From the NCBI GenBank assembly GCA_009919335.1, contig RGCC01000001.1, forward strand, positions 1 to 64,000: 64,000 nt of DNA, in the 5' to 3' direction. This stretch comes from Alphaproteobacteria bacterium (GTDB lineage Bacteria > Pseudomonadota > Alphaproteobacteria > Puniceispirillales > Puniceispirillaceae). Within the stretch, counting starts at the first letter, position 1; each line of letters opens with the position of its first letter. The position numbers and the translations under genes were made by a program. The notes below the pieces were generated by a model. The model had not been told where the DNA came from. It ran no database searches and was given only the letters and a program-made list of their open reading frames with translations. Shown piece by piece: positions 7,203-14,614 of the stretch.

Positions 7203-7233
7203 AGTATATGAGATTATTATCATTTTAAGTCAA
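7203..7233 (-). promoter_or_regulatory. Sigma-70-type promoter for the candidate sRNA
   Basis: Read on the minus strand, TTGACT (7228-7233) is followed by CATATA at a 17-base spacing (7205-7210) or TATACT at 19 bases (7203-7208). The expected start is near 7197-7199, giving a transcript of about 68 bases to the T run at 7131. Confidence 0.5.
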
Positions 7234-7292
7234 CCCCACTGACTAATTTAAATGATAGAAAAAAAGATGCAGGTCGCGGCTAGGCGTGATTT

Positions 7293-7316
7293 AGCCTGAA
7301 AAATCAGGTTTTTTTT
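7293..7316 (+). terminator. Rho-independent terminator, plus strand
   Basis: CCTGA (7295-7299), loop AAAA and TCAGG (7304-7308) are followed by eight T residues (7309-7316). It ends plus-strand transcription from the MFS pseudogene and overlaps the gluQ stop codon on the other strand. Confidence 0.65.
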
Positions 7317-8272
7317 GGATTTTTTTGCGGCTGAATAACTGGAATTGGCGGCATTTTGGCAAAAATTCGTGCTGGATCGTCATCAATGAGCCGCATCGAC
7401 TGGAGGCTATGAGCAGAATCGCGCTTGGCGAGGCGATTGCCGGTCTGGTCAAGAATCAGGGCGTGATGGCAGTAATCGGGTGTTCGCAGCCCCAAAAGCG
7501 CCTGTAACAGCCGGTGAAGATGTGTTGAAGGCGCCAGATCATTACCGCGGGTCACAAGCGTAATACCGTCAAGCATATCATCGACCACAACTGACAGATG
7601 ATATGAGACGGCAATATCGGCACGGGCGATAACCACATCACCAAATTGTGCCGGATTGGCAGTTTGGTATCCGGCAAGATAGTCAAACCAGCCAAGTTTA
7701 TCGCCTTGTGCCCGCGCGGACGCCATTTCAAGAGCGGCACCCATCCGCAACCGCCAAGCCGCACCAGTGCCGGCAGCACGGCGGCGATCTATTTCAGCCG
7801 CACTTAACAGCCGGTCGGTATTGCTGACGATGTCGTCGCTCGCTGTCATTGGCGGGTCAATATTTGGCGGGTCAATATTTGGTGGCGCGGATGGCGATGT
7901 ATGCGGCGCGCTGAGCAGCGCGTTTAATTCCCGGCGACTAAGATAGCATGGGTAAACAAGCCCCATATCCTGAAGTGTTTTAAGTGCGGCTTGATAGGCG
8001 GGCATCCGCTGCGATTGGCGGGGGGCATTGCAGCCGGCTGTATCGGTCGTTGCCGCGCTATGCCATGCCAGCCCAAGCCAGTCTAAATCGTTGAAAATCT
8101 CTGCGGCGAAATGATCGCGGCAACGTGTGTGATCAATATCATCAATCCGCAGGATCATTTTCCCGCCCGATTGTGCCGCCAAATCATGCGCCACCTTTGC
8201 CGCATAGGCATGGCCGAGATGCAAAAGCCCAGTAGGGCTTGGTGCAAACCGGGTGATAAACGGACGATTCAT
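7304..8272 (-). CDS. gluQ: Glutamyl-Q tRNA(Asp) synthetase
   Basis: GluQRS attaches glutamate to the queuosine base at the wobble position of tRNA(Asp). It resembles the catalytic half of glutamyl-tRNA synthetase without the anticodon-binding domain. The 322-residue protein opens with TRFAPSPTGLLHLGH, the class I HIGH motif, then shows LRIDDIDHTRC. The KMSKS-equivalent loop reads NRLAKRD near residue 285. The Cys-x-Cys zinc site of E. coli GluQRS is reduced to a single Cys (YPCYLSRRE), as in many alphaproteobacterial forms. A proline-rich insert at about residues 130-140 contains a 15-bp tandem duplication (PPNIDPPNID). Confidence 0.9.
   Translation of the reverse strand: MNRPFITRFAPSPTGLLHLGHAYAAKVAHDLAAQSGGKMILRIDDIDHTRCRDHFAAEIFNDLDWLGLAWHSAATTDTAGCNAPRQSQRMPAYQAALKTLQDMGLVYPCYLSRRELNALLSAPHTSPSAPPNIDPPNIDPPMTASDDIVSNTDRLLSAAEIDRRRAAGTGAAWRLRMGAALEMASARAQGDKLGWFDYLAGYQTANPAQFGDVVIARADIAVSYHLSVVVDDMLDGITLVTRGNDLAPSTHLHRLLQALLGLRTPDYCHHALILDQTGNRLAKRDSAHSLQSMRLIDDDPARIFAKMPPIPVIQPQKNPKKT
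7851..7880. repeat. 15-bp tandem duplication inside gluQ
   Basis: GGCGGGTCAATATTT occurs twice, back to back (7851-7865, 7866-7880), identical. On the coding strand it doubles a five-residue proline-rich unit in a loop of GluQRS, keeping the frame. Confidence 0.9.
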
Positions 8273-8394
8273 TGCGGTAATCTCGCTGTTCCACTTGCCC
8301 CAGACCTATCGCTTTGCAACAATTTCGTCAATCAGGATGCGGCGTGGCTAAGATGTCGCGCGGGTTACGCATACCGCCCAACAGGAGAGATAAA

Positions 8395-9045
8395 ATGGAA
8401 ATTCGTAGTTATGGTGATTTGTCTGGGCCTTTTATCCCGCCGGCCAGAGGGGGGCTTGCGAGCAGTCTTATCGTGCTGCTGCATGGGTGGGGAGCCGATG
8501 GCAATGATCTGGCTGACCTGGCCCATCCGATTTCAGTACGGTTTCCCGGGGCCGCGTTTTTTGTGCCGAACGGGCCAGCACCATGCCGAATGAACCCAGC
8601 CGGACGCGAATGGTTTGATATTGATGATCGGGTGAACGGGCCGGTTGCCGCCGCGCCGGTCATTGATGCCGCGATTGCCGCAGCTCTGGCAGACTTAAAT
8701 TTGCCCGCCTCGGCATTTGCGTTGGCCGGATTTTCACAAGGCGGCATGATGAGCCTTCATTGCGGGTTACGCCATCCGGAACCGGCGGCGGCGATCATCA
8801 GCTTTTCTGGTGCCCTTTTATTGCATGAGGATCTTGCCGATGGCGCGACCTACCCGCCGGTGCTGTTGGTTCATGGCACAGATGATCAAGTTGTGCCATT
8901 CTCGCTGCAGGCGGCGTCACGAGATGTGATGCAGAGCCGTTCAATCGAGGTGGAAGCGGTTGCCTGTCACCGGCTTGGTCATGGCATTGACCCTGACGGC
9001 CTGTCAGCCGCGATTGCCTTTCTGGCCAAACATCTGCCAGCCTAA
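8395..9045 (+). CDS. Alpha/beta hydrolase, phospholipase/carboxylesterase family
   Basis: The 216-residue protein belongs to the abhydrolase-2 (YpfH/carboxylesterase) group. It shows the oxyanion region LLHGWGADGNDL, the nucleophile elbow GFSQGGMM (Ser about residue 120), the acid VHGTDDQVVP (Asp about 166) and the catalytic His in LGHGID (about 199). This is a complete Ser-Asp-His triad. Relatives hydrolyse short acyl esters or lysophospholipids, and the natural substrate is unknown. The start is the ATG preceded by CAGGAGAGATAAA, and longer readings lack a ribosome binding site. No signal peptide is present, so it is cytoplasmic. Confidence 0.9.
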   Translation: MEIRSYGDLSGPFIPPARGGLASSLIVLLHGWGADGNDLADLAHPISVRFPGAAFFVPNGPAPCRMNPAGREWFDIDDRVNGPVAAAPVIDAAIAAALADLNLPASAFALAGFSQGGMMSLHCGLRHPEPAAAIISFSGALLLHEDLADGATYPPVLLVHGTDDQVVPFSLQAASRDVMQSRSIEVEAVACHRLGHGIDPDGLSAAIAFLAKHLPA

Positions 9046-9238
9046 AAGGGCGCATTGCGCAAAATGCTGGCATCACGTTGCATAATCTATATTTAGGGGG
9101 TGCGTCAAAGTAGCTGTCCATATATTGATTCCATAGGGTTGTTTTTCCGTCTCTACCGTGTTCTGCTTTTTTCGTGGTTATTGTGGTTAGATTTTGACTG
9201 AGATTTGGAAGGGCCTTTCGTCTTAGAACAGGGAGACA

Positions 9239-9805
9239 ATGATGAATGCAGGTAGTTTTGCTCCGGCTTTGGTGTTAAATGCAGATTTCCGGCCGTTAAA
9301 CTATTTTCCGCTATCGCTATGGTCGTGGCAGGACGCGATCAAAGCTGTCTGTTTGGAACGGGTCACAATCATCTCGGAATATGAGCAATCAATCTCTTCA
9401 CCAACGACGGTGATCAACCTGCCTTCGGTCATTGCGTTAAAGGAATATGTGCCGCAAAATCGAAACCCCGCCTTCACCCGTTTTAACGTGTTTTTGCGGG
9501 ATCGTTTTTCCTGTCAATATTGTGGCAACGGCTTTTCAGCGTCGGATCTGACGTTTGATCATGTCGTGCCACGATCCAAGGGGGGGCGAACGAACTGGAC
9601 AAATGTCGTGGCGGCGTGCAGCCCGTGTAACCTGCGCAAAGGCAACAAGCTGCCAGGCCAGTGTAATATGCATCCGCTGTTGCGGCCATCAGCACCTAAT
9701 ATGTGGCAGTTACAGGAAAATGGCCGTGCCTTCCCGCCGAATTATCTGCATGAATCGTGGCGCGATTATCTTTATTGGGATAGTGAATTGCAAAGCGACG
9801 ATTAA
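9239..9805 (+). CDS. HNH endonuclease-domain protein
   Basis: A 188-residue protein common as a single-copy gene in alphaproteobacteria. The HNH domain spans roughly residues 80-150. It has a zinc knuckle CQYCG paired with CSPCNLRKG, and the catalytic core TFDHVVPRSKGG (DH) followed by NWTNVVAACSPCN. The N-terminal 75 residues (LVLNADFRPLNYFPLSLWSW) are the conserved extension of this subfamily. It has no methyltransferase or specificity subunit beside it, so it is not a visible restriction system. The function is unknown; DNA repair or nicking is a guess. The start has GGGAGA six bases upstream. Confidence 0.85.
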   Translation: MMNAGSFAPALVLNADFRPLNYFPLSLWSWQDAIKAVCLERVTIISEYEQSISSPTTVINLPSVIALKEYVPQNRNPAFTRFNVFLRDRFSCQYCGNGFSASDLTFDHVVPRSKGGRTNWTNVVAACSPCNLRKGNKLPGQCNMHPLLRPSAPNMWQLQENGRAFPPNYLHESWRDYLYWDSELQSDD

Positions 9806-9869
9806 AAGTCGCTGGTCACGGATCAAGGCCGTGATATGCCGCGATAGCGGGCTTTAGACCAGCCTCTGG

Positions 9870-9897
9870 CAGTTAAATTTTCTCAGTTAAATTTTTT
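9870..9897. repeat. 14-bp tandem duplication at the coq7 stop codon
   Basis: CAGTTAAATTTTCT (9870-9883) and CAGTTAAATTTTTT (9884-9897) are adjacent copies. The TAA stop of coq7 (reverse of 9887-9889) lies in the second copy. The same triplet recurs in the first. Confidence 0.85.
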
Positions 9898-10420
9898 CAG
9901 CGATTTTGATGGCGGTGCGGCATCCGGTCTGAATGACATCATGCAGCAATTTATAGTGGCGTGCTTCCCGCCCTTTGTAATCGACCGCAATATCGCGGTG
10001 TTCCAGCTCTTCATCGCGGAACCGTTCGATTTTTGCTTTCAGCGCGGCCTCGTCACTGCCAAGATTTTCGGCCTGCTTTTGGTAATGCTCGCCGATCACC
10101 TCTTCAACCGCGATCGTGCAGGCCATCGCAGCCTTTGGCCCCATTGCCGCGGTGACAACGCCAAGCGCAAAGCCGGCCGCACCCCATACTGGATCCAGCA
10201 GGGACGGGCGCACCCGACGTTCGTTGATCAGGCTATCAAAGGCTTCAAGATGTTCGACCTCTTGTGCCATCATATGACGGATTTCATCACCCATCGGGTG
10301 TTTGCCTAGCACCACAAGCTGTCCGCGATAGATTTGCTGGGCGGCACGTTCGCCAGCATGATCAACACGAATATAACGCTCAAGGTCACGCCGGTTGGTG
10401 GTGTCTTTTGACGGGGTCAT
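9887..10420 (-). CDS. coq7: 3-demethoxyubiquinol 3-hydroxylase (Coq7)
   Basis: Coq7 is a membrane-associated di-iron hydroxylase for the late ring hydroxylation in ubiquinone synthesis. The 177-residue protein has the ferritin-like ligand set: Glu in DHAGERAAQQIY, E-x-x-H in QEVEHLEAF, Glu in EEVIGEHY and E-x-x-H in EELEHRDIA. The hydrophobic segment around GAAGFALGVVTAAMG fits its interfacial helix. I start at the ATG at 10420, which has AGGA seven bases upstream. A TTG at 10447 gives nine extra residues and no ribosome binding site. It follows dsbB and the YqaA-like gene on the same strand and probably shares their transcript. Confidence 0.93.
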   Translation of the reverse strand: MTPSKDTTNRRDLERYIRVDHAGERAAQQIYRGQLVVLGKHPMGDEIRHMMAQEVEHLEAFDSLINERRVRPSLLDPVWGAAGFALGVVTAAMGPKAAMACTIAVEEVIGEHYQKQAENLGSDEAALKAKIERFRDEELEHRDIAVDYKGREARHYKLLHDVIQTGCRTAIKIAEKI

Positions 10421-10455
10421 GGAAAATCCTTTGACGGTCACTGGCAAAACAAGGT

Positions 10456-10941
10456 TTAGATACGCCTTAACGAGATAAGAGCCGCGGCAATAATGTCAAG
10501 GCTGATAAGCGCATTCCACCCTGCCATCGACAGGCCAAACAGCGACCATGCAACATCATCACAGCGTACCAGCGGCGTGTCGAGCAGCTGCTGCGTCATC
10601 GCGGTAATATCACCATCTAGGGCGAGGTTTGATGTGCAACCACTTGGCCCAGCCCAAAACCCCCATTCAATACCGGCATGATAACTGCCCAAGGCTGCAC
10701 TGATCAGACCCGCGATTAGAATGAGCCCAAGCATCAGCCGCGGCATAATGCCGCGAAGCCCAATAATGGCAAGGATCATAACAGCCAGATGCGGCCAGCG
10801 TTGCCAGATGCAAAGGCTGCAAGGTGCCAGTCCGCCGACATATTGAAATAAAATTGCGCCGCCAAGCAAACTCGTCGAAATGCCACCAGCAATATAGAGA
10901 CCAAGGCGCTGGCTTATCGGCGGAATGATATAATCGCTCAT
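10456..10941 (-). CDS. dsbB: Disulfide bond formation protein B
   Basis: DsbB is an inner-membrane quinone reductase that reoxidises DsbA. The 161-residue protein has four transmembrane segments. The first periplasmic loop carries the quinone-linked pair in APCSLCIWQRWP (C-x-x-C). The second loop carries the mobile cysteines in SGCTSNL and VRCDD. All four redox cysteines are present. Its ATG overlaps the stop of the YqaA-like gene (ATGA), so the two are coupled. A DsbA-like protein (63009-63641) and a DsbD-like reductase (50761-52929) elsewhere in the window could form the partner oxidation and reduction pathways. Confidence 0.92.
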   Translation of the reverse strand: MSDYIIPPISQRLGLYIAGGISTSLLGGAILFQYVGGLAPCSLCIWQRWPHLAVMILAIIGLRGIMPRLMLGLILIAGLISAALGSYHAGIEWGFWAGPSGCTSNLALDGDITAMTQQLLDTPLVRCDDVAWSLFGLSMAGWNALISLDIIAAALISLRRI

Positions 10942-11516
10942 CGTGTCATCCCTATCGCGATCGCAAACAAACAGACTAATGCCGTTATCAGCAGGATGAC
11001 TATTTTAGGGTTTCCGTTATGTCTGGCAATAGCCGCGACAATGGCAAAGCGCAGGCCGCGACCAAAGATCGAGGTCAGAATAAACGGCAACAAGCCAAAG
11101 CCGCCAAGGCCCGCGCTGACAGCGATAACCTTATAGGGAAGTGGTGAAAAAGCCCCCAGAAATACAAGGAAAATACCAAATTCGGCAAAACCCGTCTCGA
11201 CAGCCATAAAGGCAGCTGGTGCCGCCAGTTTGGCTGGTAATAGCGCCAGCCAATCATGAATATGAGCGCTGAAATATGCGCCAATTGCCCAGCCGCCAAC
11301 CCCGCCAATTACCGATGCCGCCGTGCAGCCAATGGTTAGCTGTCGCCAGCGAGCGGGACGCGCCAGCACCGTCGCAACCAACAGCGGGTCGACAGGTACG
11401 GGGATGATGATCGATTCCAGCGCGGCAAATAGGTACATCGCGCGAACGGCCAATGTTGTCGCTGCGGCGCGGATGATAAAATCATATTGCTGTTTTAATA
11501 ATCGCCAAAGCGGCAT
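10938..11516 (-). CDS. YqaA/DedA-family membrane protein
   Basis: The 192-residue membrane protein has about five hydrophobic segments and belongs to the SNARE-associated (VTT/DedA) superfamily in its YqaA branch. Recognisable parts are the N-terminal ALESIIIPVPVDPLL, GGVGGWAIGAYF, and the re-entrant region LGAFSPLPYKVIAVSAGL, which holds the conserved proline/lysine segment. DedA-type proteins are linked to membrane-lipid flipping and membrane-potential homeostasis. The role of the YqaA branch is not settled. It heads the operon with dsbB and coq7, which is a common arrangement in this class. Confidence 0.85.
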   Translation of the reverse strand: MPLWRLLKQQYDFIIRAAATTLAVRAMYLFAALESIIIPVPVDPLLVATVLARPARWRQLTIGCTAASVIGGVGGWAIGAYFSAHIHDWLALLPAKLAAPAAFMAVETGFAEFGIFLVFLGAFSPLPYKVIAVSAGLGGFGLLPFILTSIFGRGLRFAIVAAIARHNGNPKIVILLITALVCLFAIAIGMTR

Positions 11517-11574
11517 CTGTCACCGTTGATCAGGCTTCGGTTTTTGCGCACCAACGTCGCAAACAAGTCGTTGT

Positions 11575-11660
11575 TGGTACGGCTGAAGGGACTTGAACCC
11601 CCACTCTGTCACCAGAAGCGGATTTTGAATCCGCCGCGTCTACCATTCCGCCACAGCCGC
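11575..11660 (-). tRNA. tRNA-Leu (anticodon CAA)
   Basis: The minus strand folds as a class II tRNA of 86 bases with an encoded CCA. The acceptor arm GCGGCTG (from 11660) pairs with CAGCCGT. The anticodon stem GCGGA/TCCGC brackets TT-CAA-AA. A long variable arm follows, and the T arm reads GGGGGTTCAAGTCCC. It decodes UUG. It sits between the ChaC-like gene and the YqaA-like gene on the same strand. Confidence 0.95.
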
Positions 11661-11692
11661 GTTTACCAACAAGAAAACAGTTCCTACCCAAA

Positions 11693-12385
11693 TTATGCGG
11701 ATGACGCAAGCCTCTCGGACACTGCTTTCGCCAGTTTCTCCATCGCCCGGTCACGGATACCGCAATCATGCATACCGGCAAGCGTGTCAAACAGGTAATC
11801 ACGGCAATGGCCATTGAAGCCAGCGGCCGTTGCGACTGTTGCTACCGTATCTTCAAACGGCATTGGCGGGGCATAGGCTGGTCGTTGCGGATTGGCCACA
11901 AAAGCGAGGCCGCGCTTAATCCCCTCGGCCGTATGAAGCCTGAGCCAGCGCGCATTATAGGCAAGCGTTAGCATCTCGCGCCGCCATAATAGATCAAGCT
12001 CGGCAATGGCCGTTTCCGGGTTAAGCCTAAAGCCAACACCAACACATGATCCGCCGCGATCGAGCGAGAGCACCAGTCCCGGACATTCTGGCGAACCGCG
12101 GCCAATTTTTGTCCAGAGACAGAACCGGCGGTGATAACCATGCGTGCGGGCAAGCAGACGCTGTTCATGGGCAATAATCGGGTTAAAAATCAGGCTACCG
12201 TAGCCAAACACCCATAAATCGCGGCAATCGGCATCGTCAGGTACCATTGCGCGCCGCGATTCGAGTAACTGGTTTTCGGTGGCAACACTTGCATCAGCCC
12301 CGTATTGTTCGCGCGCCATCTTTGCAACGCGCCAATCTTGCAGTGCCTCGCGGGTGATTTTGGTGGTCTTAAGCTCGCTGCTCAT
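11693..12385 (-). CDS. Gamma-glutamylcyclotransferase, ChaC-like
   Basis: The 230-residue protein shows the gamma-glutamylcyclotransferase signature VFGYGSLIF (residues about 64-72), followed by the ChaC-type CLWTKIGRGSPECPGLVLSLD and the LDLLWRRE segment with the expected catalytic Glu. ChaC enzymes cleave glutathione to 5-oxoproline and Cys-Gly, and a glutathione-synthesis gene (gshA) is present at 37 kb. The N-terminal 60 residues are an extension with little recognisable structure. Its ATG overlaps the mscS stop (ATGA), so the two are coupled. Confidence 0.88.
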   Translation of the reverse strand: MSSELKTTKITREALQDWRVAKMAREQYGADASVATENQLLESRRAMVPDDADCRDLWVFGYGSLIFNPIIAHEQRLLARTHGYHRRFCLWTKIGRGSPECPGLVLSLDRGGSCVGVGFRLNPETAIAELDLLWRREMLTLAYNARWLRLHTAEGIKRGLAFVANPQRPAYAPPMPFEDTVATVATAAGFNGHCRDYLFDTLAGMHDCGIRDRAMEKLAKAVSERLASSA

Positions 12386-13248
12386 GCCCCGCCATTAACC
12401 CCATCCGCGCCCTCATCATCGGCATAACGAATGACGCGCTGTGGATATGGGATTGAAACATTATGCGCCGCCATGGCGTCTTTTAACTGGCGATGCAGAT
12501 CATGGCCCAGATCAAAGAAATCTGCATAGTTCGCATAGACGCGCAGCCGTACGATAATCGCCGAGTCAGCATAGCTTACCACCAGAAAGCGCGGGGCTGG
12601 ATCGGGCAGGATGCGTGGGTCTTGCGCTAGGCTCATCAGCGCTGCTTCGGCGTCGTCCAGATTGCTTTCATAGGCGATGCCAATATCAAGATCTAAACGC
12701 CGCTGCTCGTAACGTGAGTGGTTGATAATATTTGCCGACCAAATCGCCGAATTCGGAACGCTGATATAAACCCGGTCGAAGGTGTCAATGATTGTCGTAA
12801 AGAGGCCAATCTCACGAACCGTACCAGACATGCCGGCCGCCTCAATCCAGTCACCAATTTTGAACGGGCGCAGGAACACCAGCATCAAACCGGCGGCAAC
12901 GTTCGATAATGTCCCTTGCAAGGCAAGGCCAATGGCAAGGCCGGCGGCACCCAGAACTGCAATGATAGATGTTGTCTCAACGCCGAATTTGCCAAGCGCA
13001 ACGACCAATGTCAGCGTCATGCCGGCATAGCGGATAAGCGCGCCGATCATCGGCACGATGGTAATGTCGATCCGGTCTATCTTTGAGATAGAATCAACAA
13101 CGAGGCGGCTGGCTTTTCCTGCCAGCCAAAAGCCCGCTATGATTGTGATGATACCGGCCAGAATCTGTGTGGCAAAGCCCAACAAAAGGTCGGCGCTGGT
13201 TTGACCAAACATATCCAATGAGAACAGGCTGTCGGTTAGGGTTTCCAT
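12382..13248 (-). CDS. mscS: Small-conductance mechanosensitive channel (MscS family)
   Basis: The 288-residue channel has three N-terminal transmembrane segments. The third is the pore helix AVLGAAGLAIGLALQGTLSNVAAG, followed by the beta domain (FRPFKIGDWIEAAGMSGTV) and an alpha/beta C-terminal domain ending VSIPYPQRV. It opens on membrane tension during hypo-osmotic shock. I chose the ATG giving METLTD because it aligns with the usual MscS start. Two upstream in-frame ATGs (13272, 13293) would add up to 15 residues, and none of the three has a strong ribosome binding site. Confidence 0.9.
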   Translation of the reverse strand: METLTDSLFSLDMFGQTSADLLLGFATQILAGIITIIAGFWLAGKASRLVVDSISKIDRIDITIVPMIGALIRYAGMTLTLVVALGKFGVETTSIIAVLGAAGLAIGLALQGTLSNVAAGLMLVFLRPFKIGDWIEAAGMSGTVREIGLFTTIIDTFDRVYISVPNSAIWSANIINHSRYEQRRLDLDIGIAYESNLDDAEAALMSLAQDPRILPDPAPRFLVVSYADSAIIVRLRVYANYADFFDLGHDLHRQLKDAMAAHNVSIPYPQRVIRYADDEGADGVNGGA

Positions 13249-13546
13249 ATTGTATCTATCATTTTCAATCATGGTTGATGTCAAAAGGCACATGACCGGC
13301 GCGCGATTATGATGGCCCGTGCCACCCCAAGGGCAGCCTCATGCGATTGGGCACAAGCGTATCAAATACGCCGGGTTATGTAAAAACATTCTATTGCACC
13401 TATCCCGATGACCAAAAAAGCGGTGCTGCTTTGCGCTGCTTACTTATGGTCAATGCCACATACCCGGTTTTACGATCACCGCCATATGCCTCTTTTCGCG
13501 ATCAACGATTGATATTAAGGGGCGTTCGGCGATATAGTGCCGCGCT

Positions 13547-14560
13547 ATGAAAAACCAACAGACAGACATGGTCGAAATGATTGATTGGGCCGTCGGCGAT
13601 ACGCCGTTGGCAGGCAGTGAATTTGCGGGGCCCGGTTTGGCGGCGGCGATCGGTAATTTTGACGGTGTGCACCGCGGCCATCAAAAGGTTGTTGCGGCTG
13701 CCTGCGCTGCGGCTAGGCGTGATGGTCTGTTGCCTTCAGTGATTAGTTTTGACCCGCACCCGCGTGAGTTTTTTCGCCAAGATGAGGCGCCGTTTCACCT
13801 TGCTGATCGGCGCGAAAAAGACCGGCTGCTTGCTAGTCTTCTTGGCCAGATGGGGCCAGCACGGGTGATCCATATCAGGTTTGACAAAGCGCTGCGCAGC
13901 ACAGATGCCAGCCAGTTTGTTACGGAGATTCTTGCCGGGCTTGGGGTGCGCCAGCTTTATGCCGGCACCGATTTTGCTTTTGGCAAAGGGCGCGGCGGCG
14001 ATATTCAGACGATCAATCAGGTCGGTAACGATGTTGGTATTAGTGCCACCGCAGTGCCGTTGCTTGTCGATACGAACAGCGCGGTCATCTCCTCAAGCCG
14101 AATTCGCGCCGCGCTACAGGCAGGTTCGCCCGATGCGGCGGCGGCGATGCTTGGCCGTGACTGGGCGGTCACCGGCAACGTTATCAGGGGTGATCAACGC
14201 GGCCGCACCATCGGTTTCCCAACAGCAAATATTGCGCTAGGGCCGCTGCAACATCCGGCCTTTGGTGTTTATGCGGTCGAGATTGATCTGGTTGAGGGCG
14301 ATGGTCGTGTTCGCCAAATCGGTAATGGTGTTGCAAATATCGGCATCAGACCGACAGTGCAGAACCGCGGTGTTTTATGTGAGGCGCATCTCTTTGACCA
14401 TGATATCGACCTGTATGACAGGCGTTTATTGGTCAGGTTGAAGGCGTTTTTGCGGCCGGAGCAGAAATTTTCTGGTATTGAAGAATTGTTACAACAGATT
14501 TCGCTGGATGCCGAAGCCGCGCGCCAGCTTTTGCCACCTTTTGCCCTTGGTCAGATGTGA
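13547..14560 (+). CDS. ribF: Bifunctional riboflavin kinase / FAD synthetase
   Basis: RibF phosphorylates riboflavin to FMN and adenylylates it to FAD. The 337-residue protein has the N-terminal nucleotidyltransferase half with AAIGNFDGVHRGHQ (G-x-x-H loop) and ISSSRIRAAL. The C-terminal kinase half has GDQRGRTIGFPTANI and a closing region ending PEQKFSGIEELLQQI. Both domains are complete. It is followed after 54 bases by ileS, a typical alphaproteobacterial and enterobacterial neighbourhood (ribF-ileS-lspA). The 298-base region upstream (13249-13546) shows no FMN riboswitch and no convincing gene. Confidence 0.95.
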   Translation: MKNQQTDMVEMIDWAVGDTPLAGSEFAGPGLAAAIGNFDGVHRGHQKVVAAACAAARRDGLLPSVISFDPHPREFFRQDEAPFHLADRREKDRLLASLLGQMGPARVIHIRFDKALRSTDASQFVTEILAGLGVRQLYAGTDFAFGKGRGGDIQTINQVGNDVGISATAVPLLVDTNSAVISSSRIRAALQAGSPDAAAAMLGRDWAVTGNVIRGDQRGRTIGFPTANIALGPLQHPAFGVYAVEIDLVEGDGRVRQIGNGVANIGIRPTVQNRGVLCEAHLFDHDIDLYDRRLLVRLKAFLRPEQKFSGIEELLQQISLDAEAARQLLPPFALGQM

Positions 14561-14614
14561 CCCTGCGCATTCATTAACGAGCCTCCTCATTCGAGACAAT
14601 AGATCGAGCCAAAC

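Noticed and set aside
9239-9805. HNH gene as part of a restriction or defence system
   Set aside because: No methyltransferase, specificity or defence gene is adjacent. The neighbours are housekeeping, and this HNH subfamily is typically a lone chromosomal gene in alphaproteobacteria.
13249-13546. FMN riboswitch upstream of ribF
   Set aside because: None of the conserved RFN segments is present in the region between mscS and ribF. No attenuator-like hairpin with a T run is visible either.
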